Origin: Hyphomicrobium_A sp036559705
GTDB taxonomy: Bacteria > Pseudomonadota > Alphaproteobacteria > Rhizobiales > Hyphomicrobiaceae
Direction of reading: 5' to 3'
DNA: 63,415 bases
Assembly: GCA_036559705.1 (NCBI GenBank)
Contig: DATBSP010000044.1
Span: forward strand, 1-63,415
Shown: positions 8,970 through 17,592 of the stretch, one piece after another
How positions within the stretch are numbered: position 1 is the stretch's first letter
How the letters are laid out: the number at the start of each line of letters is the position of its first letter
Program-made: the position numbers and the translations under genes
Notes under the pieces: generated by a model
What the model was told of the DNA's origin: nothing
The model's input: the letters and a program-made list of their open reading frames with translations, nothing else
Database searches by the model: none

Positions 8970-9446
8970 ATGGCGGCCAAAGAGAAAGATGGCCGCCGTA
9001 TCGTCGCCGAGAACCGGCAGGCTCGCCACGAATACTTCCTCACCGAGACGTGGGAAGCCGGCCTGATGCTGACGGGCACGGAGGTGAAGTCGTTGCGCAA
9101 GGGGCAGGCGAACATCTCCGAAAGCTACGCCACGTGGGAAGACGGCGGCCTGTGGCTGATCAACTCCTACATCCCCGAATACCAGGGGGCGGGGCGCTTC
9201 TTTCAACACGAGCCGCGCCGCAAGCGCCGCCTGCTGCTACACGCCAAGGAAATCCATAAGCTCACCATCGCGGTCGAGCGGCAAGGTATGACAATGGTTC
9301 CGCTCGAGCTCTATTTCAACGCGCGCGGGATCGCCAAGCTGAAGATCGCACTGGCGCAGGGCAAGAAGCTGCACGACAAGCGCGAGGCCGACAAAAAGCG
9401 CGACTGGAACCGGGAGAAGGCGCGCCTGATGCGCGAGAAGGGTTGA
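8970..9446 (+). CDS. smpB: SsrA-binding protein
   Basis: SmpB binds tmRNA and brings it to stalled ribosomes for trans-translation. The 158-residue protein shows the standard fold sequence: an N-terminal NRQARHEYFLTETWEAG, GTEVKSLRKGQANI, and a basic C-terminal tail (KKRDWNREKARLMREKG) that inserts into the empty mRNA channel. Length is typical. Its TGA overlaps the ATG of the next gene (TGATG), which suggests translational coupling. I did not find an ssrA gene in this window. Confidence 0.96.
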   Translation: MAAKEKDGRRIVAENRQARHEYFLTETWEAGLMLTGTEVKSLRKGQANISESYATWEDGGLWLINSYIPEYQGAGRFFQHEPRRKRRLLLHAKEIHKLTIAVERQGMTMVPLELYFNARGIAKLKIALAQGKKLHDKREADKKRDWNREKARLMREKG

Positions 9447-10018
9447 TGTCCGCGACGAACTTCCTCGATGTCGACTGGTCGCGGCTGTCGCCGCCCGCGG
9501 ACGACGGCGCGGCAAAGCACCTGTCCGGTTCGACCGTCCCGGACATTTCTCATTCCGCAACGGATGGAACGTTCGTATCGCTCGCCCGGCTTGCCAAGCG
9601 GACGGTCGTCTATGCCTATCCGTTGACGGGGCGACCGGGGACGCCCCTACCCGACGACTGGGACGACATCCCGGGCGCGCGCGGTTGTACCCCGCAAAGC
9701 TGCGCTTTTCGGGATCACTACGCCGAACTTCTGGCCGCCGGCGCCGATCGGGTTTATGGCCTGTCGACCCAGGACACGGAGTATCAGCGTGAGGCTGCGG
9801 AACGGCTGCACCTGCCCTTTCCTTTGCTTTCGGATGCGGCGCTTTGCCTGACGACCGCGATGCAGCTTCCCGCCATGCTGGTGGGTGGTGCGACGCTGTT
9901 GAAGCGTATGGCGCTGATCATCGACGACGGTGTCATAAAACATGTGTTCTATCCCGTGTTTCCTCCCGACCGTAATGCCGGCGAGGTGCTCGAATGGCTG
10001 AGGGCGCAGCGGGCGTGA
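9446..10018 (+). CDS. Peroxiredoxin-like (BCP/PrxQ-type) protein with both cysteines
   Basis: A 190-residue redoxin-fold protein. The VYAYPLTGRPG strand-loop is followed by GCTPQSCAFRDHY (80-92). This aligns with the BCP/PrxQ site, where the first cysteine (Cys81) is peroxidatic and the second, five residues on (Cys86), is resolving. A late KRMALIIDDGVIKHVFYP matches the usual substrate-loop strand. It likely reduces peroxides with thiol donors. ATG at 9446 overlaps the smpB stop (TGATG); a TTG one codon upstream is possible. The next gene is a paralogue and overlaps its end. Confidence 0.8.
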   Translation: MSATNFLDVDWSRLSPPADDGAAKHLSGSTVPDISHSATDGTFVSLARLAKRTVVYAYPLTGRPGTPLPDDWDDIPGARGCTPQSCAFRDHYAELLAAGADRVYGLSTQDTEYQREAAERLHLPFPLLSDAALCLTTAMQLPAMLVGGATLLKRMALIIDDGVIKHVFYPVFPPDRNAGEVLEWLRAQRA

Positions 10019-10581
10019 CGACCGGGAGTGCGTTGCCCGCGCCAAACGACGACGGCGCCGCCCGCCATCTTGTGAATGGGTTGGAGCTTCCCGACATCGC
10101 CCTACCATCGAGCCGCGGTGAGATGGTCAACCTCGGGATCCGCAGAGGGGCGGCGGTAGTCTACGTCTATCCTTGGACCGGGCGGCCCGGTATCGCCGAC
10201 CCACCCGGTTGGGACGACATTTCCGGCGCCCACGGCTCGACTCCCGAGACCGAAGGTTTCCGCGACCATTATCTGAAGTTTCGCGCTCAGCGCATCGAGG
10301 TGTTTGGCCTCAGCAGCCAATCGGCTGAGCATCATGGCGAGTTCGTCGCACGCCTCGCCGTGCCGTTCCCGCTGCTCAGCGATGCGAGCTTTGCCTTCAA
10401 ACAGGCGCTCAACCTTCCCACTTTCGATGCTGGCGGCACGCCGTACCTGAAACGGCTTACGCTGTTGGTGCGTGACGGCCGGATCGCCCACGCGTTCTAT
10501 CCCGTGAAGCACCCGGCGGCGCACGCGCGCGACGTGCTCGACTGGCTCGATGAGAAGCGGCGGGCCATCGCCAAGAGCTAG
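9994..10581 (+). CDS. Degenerate peroxiredoxin-like paralogue lacking both active-site cysteines
   Basis: A 195-residue protein clearly related to its upstream neighbour. It has the same opening (NDDGAARHLVNG), the same VYVYPWTGRPG loop and GWDDISGAHG, then STPETEGFRDHY where the neighbour has CTPQSCAFRDHY. Both cysteine positions are changed, to Ser82 and Glu87, while surrounding residues are kept. It cannot use the usual cysteine chemistry. A binding, regulatory or hetero-oligomer role is inferred. It overlaps the previous gene by 25 bases, and GAGGTG precedes the ATG. Its stop is interlocked with that of the convergent DUF3775 gene (shared CTAG). Confidence 0.8.
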   Translation: MAEGAAGVTTGSALPAPNDDGAARHLVNGLELPDIALPSSRGEMVNLGIRRGAAVVYVYPWTGRPGIADPPGWDDISGAHGSTPETEGFRDHYLKFRAQRIEVFGLSSQSAEHHGEFVARLAVPFPLLSDASFAFKQALNLPTFDAGGTPYLKRLTLLVRDGRIAHAFYPVKHPAAHARDVLDWLDEKRRAIAKS

Positions 10582-10985
10582 AGAACGTCGCTCTCGACGT
10601 CGTCGACCGAAAAGCCCATCTTCTCGAGGCCTTCTTCGAGGTAGTCGGCAAGCAAGGGAATGCCGATCAGATAGGTCGACGTCGAATTGACGCGCTCGGC
10701 GCGCGCCGTTTCTACCGCTTCCTCGAACTCCTCTTTCTCGTACGTTCCACGCCCCACCCACATGAGCGCGACGAGGTTTGCTTGCTCGTCGTAGTTCATG
10801 CGCTCGATGAAGCCCAACAGTTCGGCGCGGGTCGGATCGTTCGCGTAGTCCTCGAGGATGGTGCTCGGATCTTCCTCGGCATCACCGCCTTCCGGGGAAT
10901 CGTCCCACGCGCCCACTTTGACGTCGTACTCGCGCGCCTTGATGATGACGTGCGCGACTTTCTCAGGGGCGATTTCGAGCGCCAT
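10578..10985 (-). CDS. DUF3775 protein
   Basis: A 135-residue acidic cytoplasmic protein recognisable as DUF3775, with an N-terminal VAHVIIKAREYDVKVG, a central ELLGFIERMNYDEQANLVALMW and a C-terminal IPLLADYLEEGLEKMG. The family has no known reaction. ATG at 10985 starts the conserved part; upstream in-frame codons are not conserved in character. The stop codon shares the palindrome CTAG with the convergent peroxiredoxin-like gene. Confidence 0.75.
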   Translation of the reverse strand: MALEIAPEKVAHVIIKAREYDVKVGAWDDSPEGGDAEEDPSTILEDYANDPTRAELLGFIERMNYDEQANLVALMWVGRGTYEKEEFEEAVETARAERVNSTSTYLIGIPLLADYLEEGLEKMGFSVDDVESDVL

Positions 10986-11094
10986 GGCGGCGGGTCTCCG
11001 GGCACGCGGTGATGAGGAGCGTGCGCAACGTTGAGATAGCATCGCGGGTTGCGCCGCGGAAGGCCGCAGGGGTCTCACTGCCTGGCGCGGAGGC

Positions 11095-11772
11095 TTAAAG
11101 GCTGTGGTTGACCGGGGAGGCCGACAGAAGCTCGCGCGTCGCCGCGAACACCGCTTCGAACATCACAGTCGTAAGGCGCCGCGTGTTCGTATTGTAACGG
11201 GAGCAGTGGAAGCTGTCGAACAGATGCAGACCAGGGCGCAGCTCGTGGCACGCGGCGTGCGCGAATGGAAATTGCGATTTCCGCAAGCCGAACGCCGTGA
11301 GCGTGCTGTCGTGCGCGATGCGCCCCAGCGCGATGACGACGGAAACGTTTGGCAGCGCGCCCATGCGTGCGCGTAGGAAACCGTTGCACGTCACGATTTC
11401 CGCCGGCATCGGCTTGTTCTGCGGCGGCACGCAGCGAACCGCGTTGGAGATAATGCAGTCGACAAGCTGCAGACCGTCGTCGGGGCGCGCATCATACCGC
11501 CCCTTGGCGAAGCCGAATTTCAAAAGTGTCGCGTAGAGCAGATCGCCTGCGTAATCGCCGGTGAACGGGCGCCCCGTCCTGTTGGCGCCGTTGAGACCAG
11601 GGGCCAATCCGACGATCAGCAGCCGCCCTGCTTCGTCACCAAATGACGGGACGGCGCCGTTGTACCAGTCGGGAGCTTTGCGGCGGTTGGCGTCGCGAAA
11701 GGCAACGAGCCGTGGGCACAGGCCGCACAGCTTTGGAGCCTCCGGCGTACACGCTTCCCCCGTGGCGGCCAT
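11095..11772 (-). CDS. Uracil-DNA glycosylase, family 5 (UDGb-like)
   Basis: A 225-residue base-excision repair enzyme that removes uracil or deaminated bases from DNA. Motif A is GLAPGLNGANRTGRPFTGD (55-73), whose ANRTGRPFTGD portion is typical of family 5. The second motif is HCSRYNT (189-195). Four cysteines (C16 and C19 in CGLC, C114, C129) can ligate the iron-sulfur cluster of families 4 and 5. The NYN-domain gene lies directly upstream on the same strand, 14 bases away. Confidence 0.85.
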   Translation of the reverse strand: MAATGEACTPEAPKLCGLCPRLVAFRDANRRKAPDWYNGAVPSFGDEAGRLLIVGLAPGLNGANRTGRPFTGDYAGDLLYATLLKFGFAKGRYDARPDDGLQLVDCIISNAVRCVPPQNKPMPAEIVTCNGFLRARMGALPNVSVVIALGRIAHDSTLTAFGLRKSQFPFAHAACHELRPGLHLFDSFHCSRYNTNTRRLTTVMFEAVFAATRELLSASPVNHSL

Positions 11773-11786
11773 CGGCCGAGCGCCCG

Positions 11787-12437
11787 CTAGACCTCTTCTG
11801 AGAGGTCGTCGTTTTCCTGATAAGTGGCTGTCGCATCGCGCGACGTGTATCCGCCGCGACCGCTGCCACTGCCGCTGAACGAGCGTCCTTCACGCGCCGG
11901 GCGCGTTGCCGGATCACGGCAGATGAGCTGCTCGAGGTCGGCGATGTCGACGAACTGATCCGCTTGCCGGCGCAACTCGTCGGCGACCATGGGAGGCTGG
12001 GTCTGCAGCGTGGAGACGACGCTGACGCGCTTGCCCATCTGCTGCAAGGCAGCGACGAGGCTGCGGAAGTCGCCGTCACCCGAGAACAACACGATGTGGT
12101 CTAGGTTCTCGGCCAGGCGCATGGCATCGACGGTGAGCTCGATGTCCATGTTGCCCTTGATTTTGCGGCGGCCGGAGGCATCGGTGAACTCCTTCGTCGG
12201 CTTCGTCACCATCGTGAAGCCGTTGTAGTCCAGCCAGTCGATCAAGGGACGGATTGACGAATATTCCTGATCCTCGGCGAGCGCAGTGTAATAGAGCGCG
12301 CGAACGAGCTGGCCCTTCTGGCGGAAGAGGGCGAGCAGCCGTTTATAGTCGATGTCGAATCCGAGCGACTTGGCGGTGGCGTAGAGATTGGCTCCGTCAA
12401 TGAAGAGAGCGATGCGTTCGGTCTGGTAGAAATGCAT
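11787..12437 (-). CDS. NYN-domain protein, LabA/DUF88 family
   Basis: A 216-residue protein with a PIN-like NYN nuclease fold. Acidic motifs are IALFIDGANLY (N-terminus), KGNMDIELTVDAM (middle) and LFSGDGDFRSLV, which together form the metal-binding cluster of this family. A Ser/Gly/Arg-rich, probably disordered tail follows. The substrate is presumed RNA. ATG at 12437 is chosen because GAGGG lies seven bases upstream; an ATG seven codons earlier is weaker. This gene next to rpoZ and rel is a familiar arrangement in Hyphomicrobiales. Confidence 0.85.
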   Translation of the reverse strand: MHFYQTERIALFIDGANLYATAKSLGFDIDYKRLLALFRQKGQLVRALYYTALAEDQEYSSIRPLIDWLDYNGFTMVTKPTKEFTDASGRRKIKGNMDIELTVDAMRLAENLDHIVLFSGDGDFRSLVAALQQMGKRVSVVSTLQTQPPMVADELRRQADQFVDIADLEQLICRDPATRPAREGRSFSGSGSGRGGYTSRDATATYQENDDLSEEV

Positions 12438-12866
12438 TCTTTCACCCTCGGGCCACAAGTGTCAGGTAAGAACCTGCACAGTAGTTCTCAATGGAATGGG
12501 GCCGCGGCGCCGTTATGCTCGGCTAGCTGCAGGCCGGAGTTTGTTACCACTTTCAGGGGCATACAAAGCATCATATTGGTTCGATTTTAAGCGACAATGT
12601 GAAGCACCAAGTATCTCCACAAACCAATTCTACCAAATTAAGGTCGTACGTCGAGATTCAACCAAATTTTCGCAAGCTTATCTTGCCAACGTTCAGTACC
12701 CTTCCACAGTTCTGACGTGCCTGACTTGCTCAACAATGCTTCATCCAGACTTGATTTGCACGATCTTTCATGCGACTAGGTGGGTTACTGGCGCCGCTGG
12801 CCACATTTGCCGGCGCCGCGCACAGTTTTCCGATCAATCCGCTCGTTCCCAAGAGGGGTGTCGCCC
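12438..12866. promoter_or_regulatory. 429-base divergent intergenic region with an AT-rich core
   Basis: The spacer between the NYN gene and rpoZ holds no convincing gene. Its core, 12541-12780, has 103 G or C in 240 bases (43%), much lower than the surrounding coding DNA. Five ACCAA/TTGGT words lie at 12576, 12606, 12623, 12632 and 12661. A 7-bp inverted repeat, GGCGCCG (12790-12796) with CGGCGCC (12811-12817), lies in the probable rpoZ leader. Divergent promoters are expected here; I could not assign -35/-10 boxes with confidence. A small RNA gene is possible but unsupported. Confidence 0.45.
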
Positions 12867-13310
12867 ATGGCGCGCGTGACAGTTGAAGACTGCGTGGACA
12901 AGGTCCCGAACCGCTTCGAGCTGGTTCTTCTGGCCGCCCACCGCGCCCGCTCCATCGCCGATGGCAGCGCGCTGACTGTCCCTGTCAATGACGACAAGAA
13001 CCCCGTCATCGCGCTGCGCGAGATTGCCGAGAAGACTATCCCACCTGAGGATATGCGCGAAGCGCTGATCCACTCCATCCAGAAGAACGTCGAAGTCGAC
13101 GAGCCGGAGGCCGCCGCGGCGCCGCTGCTGCCGCCTGAGCGTCGCGCCCCGGTGCTTGGCCGCGACGACCAGTCGAGTGACAGCGTCGTCGACGTGATGA
13201 CCGAGGAGCAGTTGCTGCGCGGCCTCGAGAGCATGACCCCGACGGAGCCGTCGGCCAATGGCGGTCCCAACGGTGGTCCTCGCGAGCGTGACCGCGATCG
13301 CGGCCGTTGA
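12867..13310 (+). CDS. rpoZ: RNA polymerase omega subunit
   Basis: Omega helps assemble RNA polymerase by binding beta-prime, and in proteobacteria it takes part in ppGpp binding. The 147-residue protein begins ARVTVEDCVDKVPNRFELVLLAAHRAR, the standard omega start, and continues through the conserved NPVIALREIAE. The C-terminal half is an extended acidic and Gly/Arg-rich tail, longer than in E. coli but common in alphaproteobacteria. ATG at 12867 follows AAGAGGGG. The rel gene follows 71 bases later, with a small hairpin between them. Confidence 0.95.
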   Translation: MARVTVEDCVDKVPNRFELVLLAAHRARSIADGSALTVPVNDDKNPVIALREIAEKTIPPEDMREALIHSIQKNVEVDEPEAAAAPLLPPERRAPVLGRDDQSSDSVVDVMTEEQLLRGLESMTPTEPSANGGPNGGPRERDRDRGR

Positions 13311-13317
13311 GCATGGC

Positions 13318-13336
13318 GCCCGCCCCTGAAGCGGGC
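13318..13336 (+). promoter_or_regulatory. Hairpin between rpoZ and rel
   Basis: GCCCGC (318-323 of the 13-kb block) pairs with GCGGGC (331-336) over a seven-base loop, eight bases after the rpoZ stop. There is no T-run, so it is not a standard terminator. Partial termination or mRNA 3'-end protection is possible. Confidence 0.35.
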
Positions 13337-13381
13337 AGGGCCGGAGCTTACAGGCGGCGGCCGGCCTAGGAGCGGCGGGCC

Positions 13382-15622
13382 ATGATGCGGCAGTACGAAC
13401 TCGTCGAGCGAGTTCTCGACTACGATCCAAAAGCGGACGAGGCGCTGCTCAACCGCGCTTACGTCTATGCGATGAAGGCGCACGGCAACCAGAAGCGCGC
13501 CTCGGGCGAATCCTATTTCTCCCATCCGCTCGAAGTTGCTGCCATCCTCACCGACCTGAAACTCGACGACGCGACGATCGTGACGGCGCTGCTGCACGAC
13601 GTCATCGAGGATACGCCCATCACGCGGGCGGAGATCGACCAGCTGTTCGGCCCCGAGATCGGTAAGCTGGTCGACGGCCTCACGAAGATCCGCCGCCTCG
13701 ACCTCGTCTCCAAGAAGGCCGAGCAGGCCGAGAACTTCCGCAAGTTGCTGGTTGCCATTTCGAGCGACATCCGCGTCCTGCTCGTAAAGCTCGCCGATCG
13801 CGTGCACAACATGCGCACGCTCGAGCACATGAAGCCCGAGACGCGCAAGCGCATCTCCGAGGAGACGCTCGACATCTATGCCCCGCTGGCCGCGCGCATG
13901 GGCATGGAGAAAATGCGCGAGGAACTCGAGGACCACGCCTTCCGCTGGCTGCATCCCGATGCTTACGCCGCCGTGACGGCGAAGCTCACTGAGCTGCGCA
14001 AGTCGAACGAAGGCCTCGTTGAGGAAATCCGCGTCGCGCTGGTCAATAAGCTGGCCGAGGTCGGCATCGACGCCGAGGTCTCGGGGCGCGAGAAGAAGGC
14101 CTATGCCATCTGGCGCAAGATGGCCAACAAGCAGATCAGTCTCGAGCAGCTGTCCGACATCTACGCCTTCCGCGTCATCACAAAGTCGATCGACGACTGC
14201 TATCGCGTGCTCGGCGTCGCCCACACGACGTGGCGCACGGTGCCGGGTCGCTTCAAGGACTACATCTCGACGCCAAAACAGAACAATTACCAATCGATTC
14301 ACACCACCATCGTCGGCCCGCGCCACCAACGGGTCGAGCTGCAGATTCGCACGCGCGTCATGCACGACATCGCCGAATATGGCGTCGCCGCCCATGCCAT
14401 CTACAAGGATGCGATCCGCCACAATGGCCACGCCCTCGCCCGAACGCCCGGCGAGTTCGATAAGGACAGCGGGCCTTACGTGTGGTTGCGCCGCCTGGTT
14501 GAGACCCTGCTCGAGGGCTCCAATCCGGAAGAGTTTCTCGAGCACACCAAACTGGAGCTGTTTCAGGACCAGGTCTTCTGTTTCACGCCCAAGGGGCGCC
14601 TCATCGCCCTGCCGCGCGGCGCAACGCCGCTCGACTTCGCCTACGCGGTCCACACCGACATCGGCAACGCCGCCGTCGGCGCCTTTGTCAACGGCCGCCA
14701 CACGCCGATCGACGCACAGCTGCGCAACGGTGACGAGGTCGAGATCGAGACCGCCAAGAACCACACGCCACCGGCGGCGTGGGAAAACCTGGTCGTCACC
14801 GGCCGTGCCAGGTCCGCCATCCGCCGCGCCGCCCGAGATGCCGTACGCAAGCAATACAGCGAGCTCGGCCGCCGTCTGATCGCCTCGCATTTCGAGCGCC
14901 TCGGCGAGGAGCTCACGGACGACAAGCTGAGAAAGGCACTACCGCGTCTCGGCTACAAATCGCTCGAGGATGCGCTCGCCGCTGTCGGCCGCAACGAGCT
15001 GACGATCGACAACGTTCTGCGCGCCGCCATTCCCGAGGCGGTCGAGCATCAACCCAAGAAGCCCACCTACCGACGCACGCGCCGCTTCGGCCGCGCCCGC
15101 GGCCAGGAAGGCTGGTTCAACATCGACCGGGTGATGAGCCTCAAGTTCCGCGCCGACAGCGAGCCGAAGGGCAGCAGCAGCGGGCTGGCCATCCGCGGCG
15201 TCAAGGATGACCTGCCGGTGACCTTCGAGCCCGGCGGGGCCGTCCCCGGCGACCGCATCGTCGGGGTTTTGATCCCTGGTGAGGGCATCCGCATCTTCCA
15301 GATCCATTCCCCGCGCCTCCGGGAGTACGAGCACGAAGGCTGGATCGACGTCACCTGGGACGTAGATACCGATACGCCGCAGCGTTTTCCGGCACGCATC
15401 AGCGTCACAGCCCTAAATGAGCCTGGAACTTTGGCCCAGATCGCCAAAGTTATAGGGGAGGCCGGAGGCAACATCGACAACGTGCGCATGCTCCGCCGGG
15501 CCTCGGATTTTACGGAGATGCGCATCGAGCTGGAGGTCCTCGACCTGGTGCATTTGAACCACATCATAGCAGGCCTTCGTGAGAAGGCTGTGGTCAACAG
15601 GGTTGAGCGGGTGTTCGATTGA
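13382..15622 (+). CDS. rel: Bifunctional (p)ppGpp synthetase/hydrolase (RSH)
   Basis: The single RelA/SpoT-type enzyme makes and degrades (p)ppGpp in the stringent response. The 746-residue protein has the HD hydrolase domain (His48 in FSHPLEVA, His72-Asp73 in ALLHDVIEDT, then LADRVHNMRTL), so hydrolase activity should be intact. A synthetase domain follows (KQNNYQSIHTTIVGP, VELQIRT), then TGS (CFTPKGRLIALPRGATPLDF) and a C-terminal ACT domain (ALNEPGTLAQIAKVIGEAGG). Start is ATGATG at 13382. The DUF2062 gene follows closely, and rpoZ precedes. Confidence 0.95.
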   Translation: MMRQYELVERVLDYDPKADEALLNRAYVYAMKAHGNQKRASGESYFSHPLEVAAILTDLKLDDATIVTALLHDVIEDTPITRAEIDQLFGPEIGKLVDGLTKIRRLDLVSKKAEQAENFRKLLVAISSDIRVLLVKLADRVHNMRTLEHMKPETRKRISEETLDIYAPLAARMGMEKMREELEDHAFRWLHPDAYAAVTAKLTELRKSNEGLVEEIRVALVNKLAEVGIDAEVSGREKKAYAIWRKMANKQISLEQLSDIYAFRVITKSIDDCYRVLGVAHTTWRTVPGRFKDYISTPKQNNYQSIHTTIVGPRHQRVELQIRTRVMHDIAEYGVAAHAIYKDAIRHNGHALARTPGEFDKDSGPYVWLRRLVETLLEGSNPEEFLEHTKLELFQDQVFCFTPKGRLIALPRGATPLDFAYAVHTDIGNAAVGAFVNGRHTPIDAQLRNGDEVEIETAKNHTPPAAWENLVVTGRARSAIRRAARDAVRKQYSELGRRLIASHFERLGEELTDDKLRKALPRLGYKSLEDALAAVGRNELTIDNVLRAAIPEAVEHQPKKPTYRRTRRFGRARGQEGWFNIDRVMSLKFRADSEPKGSSSGLAIRGVKDDLPVTFEPGGAVPGDRIVGVLIPGEGIRIFQIHSPRLREYEHEGWIDVTWDVDTDTPQRFPARISVTALNEPGTLAQIAKVIGEAGGNIDNVRMLRRASDFTEMRIELEVLDLVHLNHIIAGLREKAVVNRVERVFD

Positions 15623-15684
15623 TAGGAGAATCTGTCAGGCGGGGGATGCACATTGGCGTGGCCGGAAGCGGAGTTTTCTAGCGC

Positions 15685-16260
15685 ATGGCGGTTGACCCTC
15701 GTCGGCACATCCAAAGCCGCTTGGCTGTGCTGTTGCCGCCTCCATGGGGATGGGGGCAGAGTTTGCGTGCAGCCGGACGCCGTCTGGTCAACTTGCGCGC
15801 CAGCCCGCATGAAATCGCACTCGGCTGCGCGCTCGGCGCGTTCGTCTCCATCACGCCCTTGCTGGGCGTCCAAACGTTGCTCGCCATCATCCTCGCGCTG
15901 ATGCTGCGCGCCAGCGTGCCGGCGGCAATTATCGGCACTTTCGTCGGCAACCCGCTGAGCTGGCCGTTCATCTGGGTATCGACCTACGTCATGGGACTGC
16001 AGATCGTGGGCCTCGAAGGGGCATTCGATCCCGCCGCCGTCCAGCGCAACGTGCTCTTGCTGTGGCGTGCCCTGCTCGAACCCTCGCCCCAACTGCTGGA
16101 TGCGACTGCCGCCCTGTTCTGGCCGCTGCTCTGGCCCATGCTCGCGGGCAGCGTACCAATCGGGCTGCTCACGGCAGCAATCGTCTACTATATTTCAAGG
16201 AACGTCGTCCGCGGTTGGCGGCTACGTATTATGAACCGGACGTCGGCCACAGCCGAGTAA
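15685..16260 (+). CDS. DUF2062 membrane protein
   Basis: A 191-residue protein with a short basic N-terminus and three or four hydrophobic segments. It matches DUF2062: SPHEIALGCALGAFVSITPLLGVQ, then a GTFVGNPLSWPFIW motif. The function is unknown; the family occurs between rel and pdxJ or nearby in many alphaproteobacteria. ATG at 15685 lies about 60 bases after rel, so co-transcription is likely. Confidence 0.85.
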   Translation: MAVDPRRHIQSRLAVLLPPPWGWGQSLRAAGRRLVNLRASPHEIALGCALGAFVSITPLLGVQTLLAIILALMLRASVPAAIIGTFVGNPLSWPFIWVSTYVMGLQIVGLEGAFDPAAVQRNVLLLWRALLEPSPQLLDATAALFWPLLWPMLAGSVPIGLLTAAIVYYISRNVVRGWRLRIMNRTSATAE

Positions 16261-16290
16261 TCGTCCCACCCGCTTCCCTGGCACGTTGAT

Positions 16291-17076
16291 ATGCGTAAGC
16301 CTGCCTATCTCCGCCTAGGCGTCAACATCGACCACGTCGCCACCATCCGCAATGCGCGGGGTGGACGGCATCCCGATCCCTTGCGCGCCGCGCACCTTGC
16401 CATTGAAGCGGGCGCCGACGGCATCACCGCACACCTGCGGGAGGACCGCCGTCACATCTCCGACGAAGACATCGCCCGCCTTAAGGGCGAGCTGACGCGC
16501 CCGCTTAATCTCGAGATGGCAGCGACCGACGAAATGCTCGCCATTGCCCTGCGGCATTTGCCTAACGCCTGCTGTCTCGTTCCCGAGCGACGCGAGGAAC
16601 GCACGACCGAAGGCGGTCTCAACGTTGCAGGGGGCGGGGCGCGCCTTGAGCGCATCGTCGGCGACCTCAAGAGTGCAGGCGTGCGCGTCTCGCTGTTCAT
16701 CGAGCCGGACGCAACCGCAGTCGAAGCCTCGCAGCGCATCGGCGCCGACATCGTCGAGCTGCACACCGGCGCCTACTGCGAGCGCGCGCTGGAGGGCAAC
16801 GCTACGGGCGTCTCTCGCGAGTTCGAGCGCATTAAGCTGGCCTCGCGCCTCGCCGACGCTGCCGGTCTCGAGGTGCATGCGGGCCACGGCCTCACCTTCG
16901 ATACGGTGGCTGCCGTCTCCCGGTTGCCGCAAATCGTCGAGCTCAACATCGGCCACTTCCTCATCGGGGAGGCCATCTTCGTCGGACTTTCCAGCGCCGT
17001 GCAGCGTATGCGCGCCCTGATAGACGAGGCGCGCAAGGAAGCCGTACCTGAAAGCCAGCACGCGAGGTCGGCGTGA
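16291..17076 (+). CDS. pdxJ: Pyridoxine 5'-phosphate synthase
   Basis: PdxJ joins 3-amino-2-oxopropyl phosphate and 1-deoxyxylulose 5-phosphate to give pyridoxine phosphate. The 261-residue protein begins LRLGVNIDHVATIRNARGG, the family signature, and has the ITAHLREDRRHI active-site segment. AGHGLTFDTV and ELNIGHFLIGEAIFVGL, the phosphate-binding end of the barrel, follow. It overlaps acpS by four bases (GTGA), a common arrangement that implies translational coupling. Confidence 0.96.
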   Translation: MRKPAYLRLGVNIDHVATIRNARGGRHPDPLRAAHLAIEAGADGITAHLREDRRHISDEDIARLKGELTRPLNLEMAATDEMLAIALRHLPNACCLVPERREERTTEGGLNVAGGGARLERIVGDLKSAGVRVSLFIEPDATAVEASQRIGADIVELHTGAYCERALEGNATGVSREFERIKLASRLADAAGLEVHAGHGLTFDTVAAVSRLPQIVELNIGHFLIGEAIFVGLSSAVQRMRALIDEARKEAVPESQHARSA

Positions 17077-17489
17077 TTTTAGGCGTCGGCAACGACCTCA
17101 TCGACATCCGCCGCATCGAAAAGACGCTGCAGCGTTACGGCGAGCGTTTCATCGCCCGAGTATTCACCGACGTTGAACGCAAGAAATCGGATGGCCGCCG
17201 CCAGCGCGCCGCCTCCTACGCCAAGCGCTTTGCCGCCAAGGAGGCCTGCGCCAAGGCGCTGGGAACGGGGCTGCGGTGCGGCGTCTATTGGCGCGACATG
17301 GGTGTCGTAAATTTGCCCTCGGGTCGCCCAACCCTGAAGCTAACTGGTGGGGCGGCAAGGGTTTTGCAGGAACTGACGCCGGACGGGTGCGAAGCGCGCA
17401 TCGATTTGACCATCACCGACGATTTCCCAATAGCCGCGGCCATCGTCATCATTTCCGGAATTCCCGAGAAGGGCGACCGGCGCGGCTGA
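17073..17489 (+). CDS. acpS: Holo-[acyl-carrier-protein] synthase
   Basis: AcpS transfers 4'-phosphopantetheine from coenzyme A to acyl carrier protein. The 138-residue protein has the two metal and CoA motifs of the family: GVGNDLIDIRRIEKTL with its Asp, and RFAAKEACAKALGTG with the catalytic Glu/Lys. The start is GTG at 17073, overlapping the pdxJ stop. lepB follows 100 bases later. Confidence 0.95.
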   Translation: MILGVGNDLIDIRRIEKTLQRYGERFIARVFTDVERKKSDGRRQRAASYAKRFAAKEACAKALGTGLRCGVYWRDMGVVNLPSGRPTLKLTGGAARVLQELTPDGCEARIDLTITDDFPIAAAIVIISGIPEKGDRRG

Positions 17490-17592
17490 ATGGGTGCGGC
17501 AGGCTGATACAACGGCGCGAATTGCGCCACGACGGCAAAATGGTTATAGCGGCCCCGGCGTGCAGCCGGGCCTGCCGCAACGGGAGTTTGGC

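Noticed and set aside
12438..12866. tmRNA (ssrA) gene in the AT-rich spacer near smpB and rpoZ
   Set aside because: I looked for a tRNA-like acceptor end with CCA and a tag reading frame of the alphaproteobacterial type and found neither.
12496..12879. 127-codon plus-strand frame in the spacer before rpoZ
   Set aside because: It runs over the rpoZ start, has no ribosome-binding site or domain, and its composition follows the AT-rich spacer rather than a gene.
12785..14890. 701-codon open frame on the minus strand across rpoZ and rel
   Set aside because: It lies antisense to two clear genes with strong family signatures. Long antisense frames are common in GC-rich DNA.
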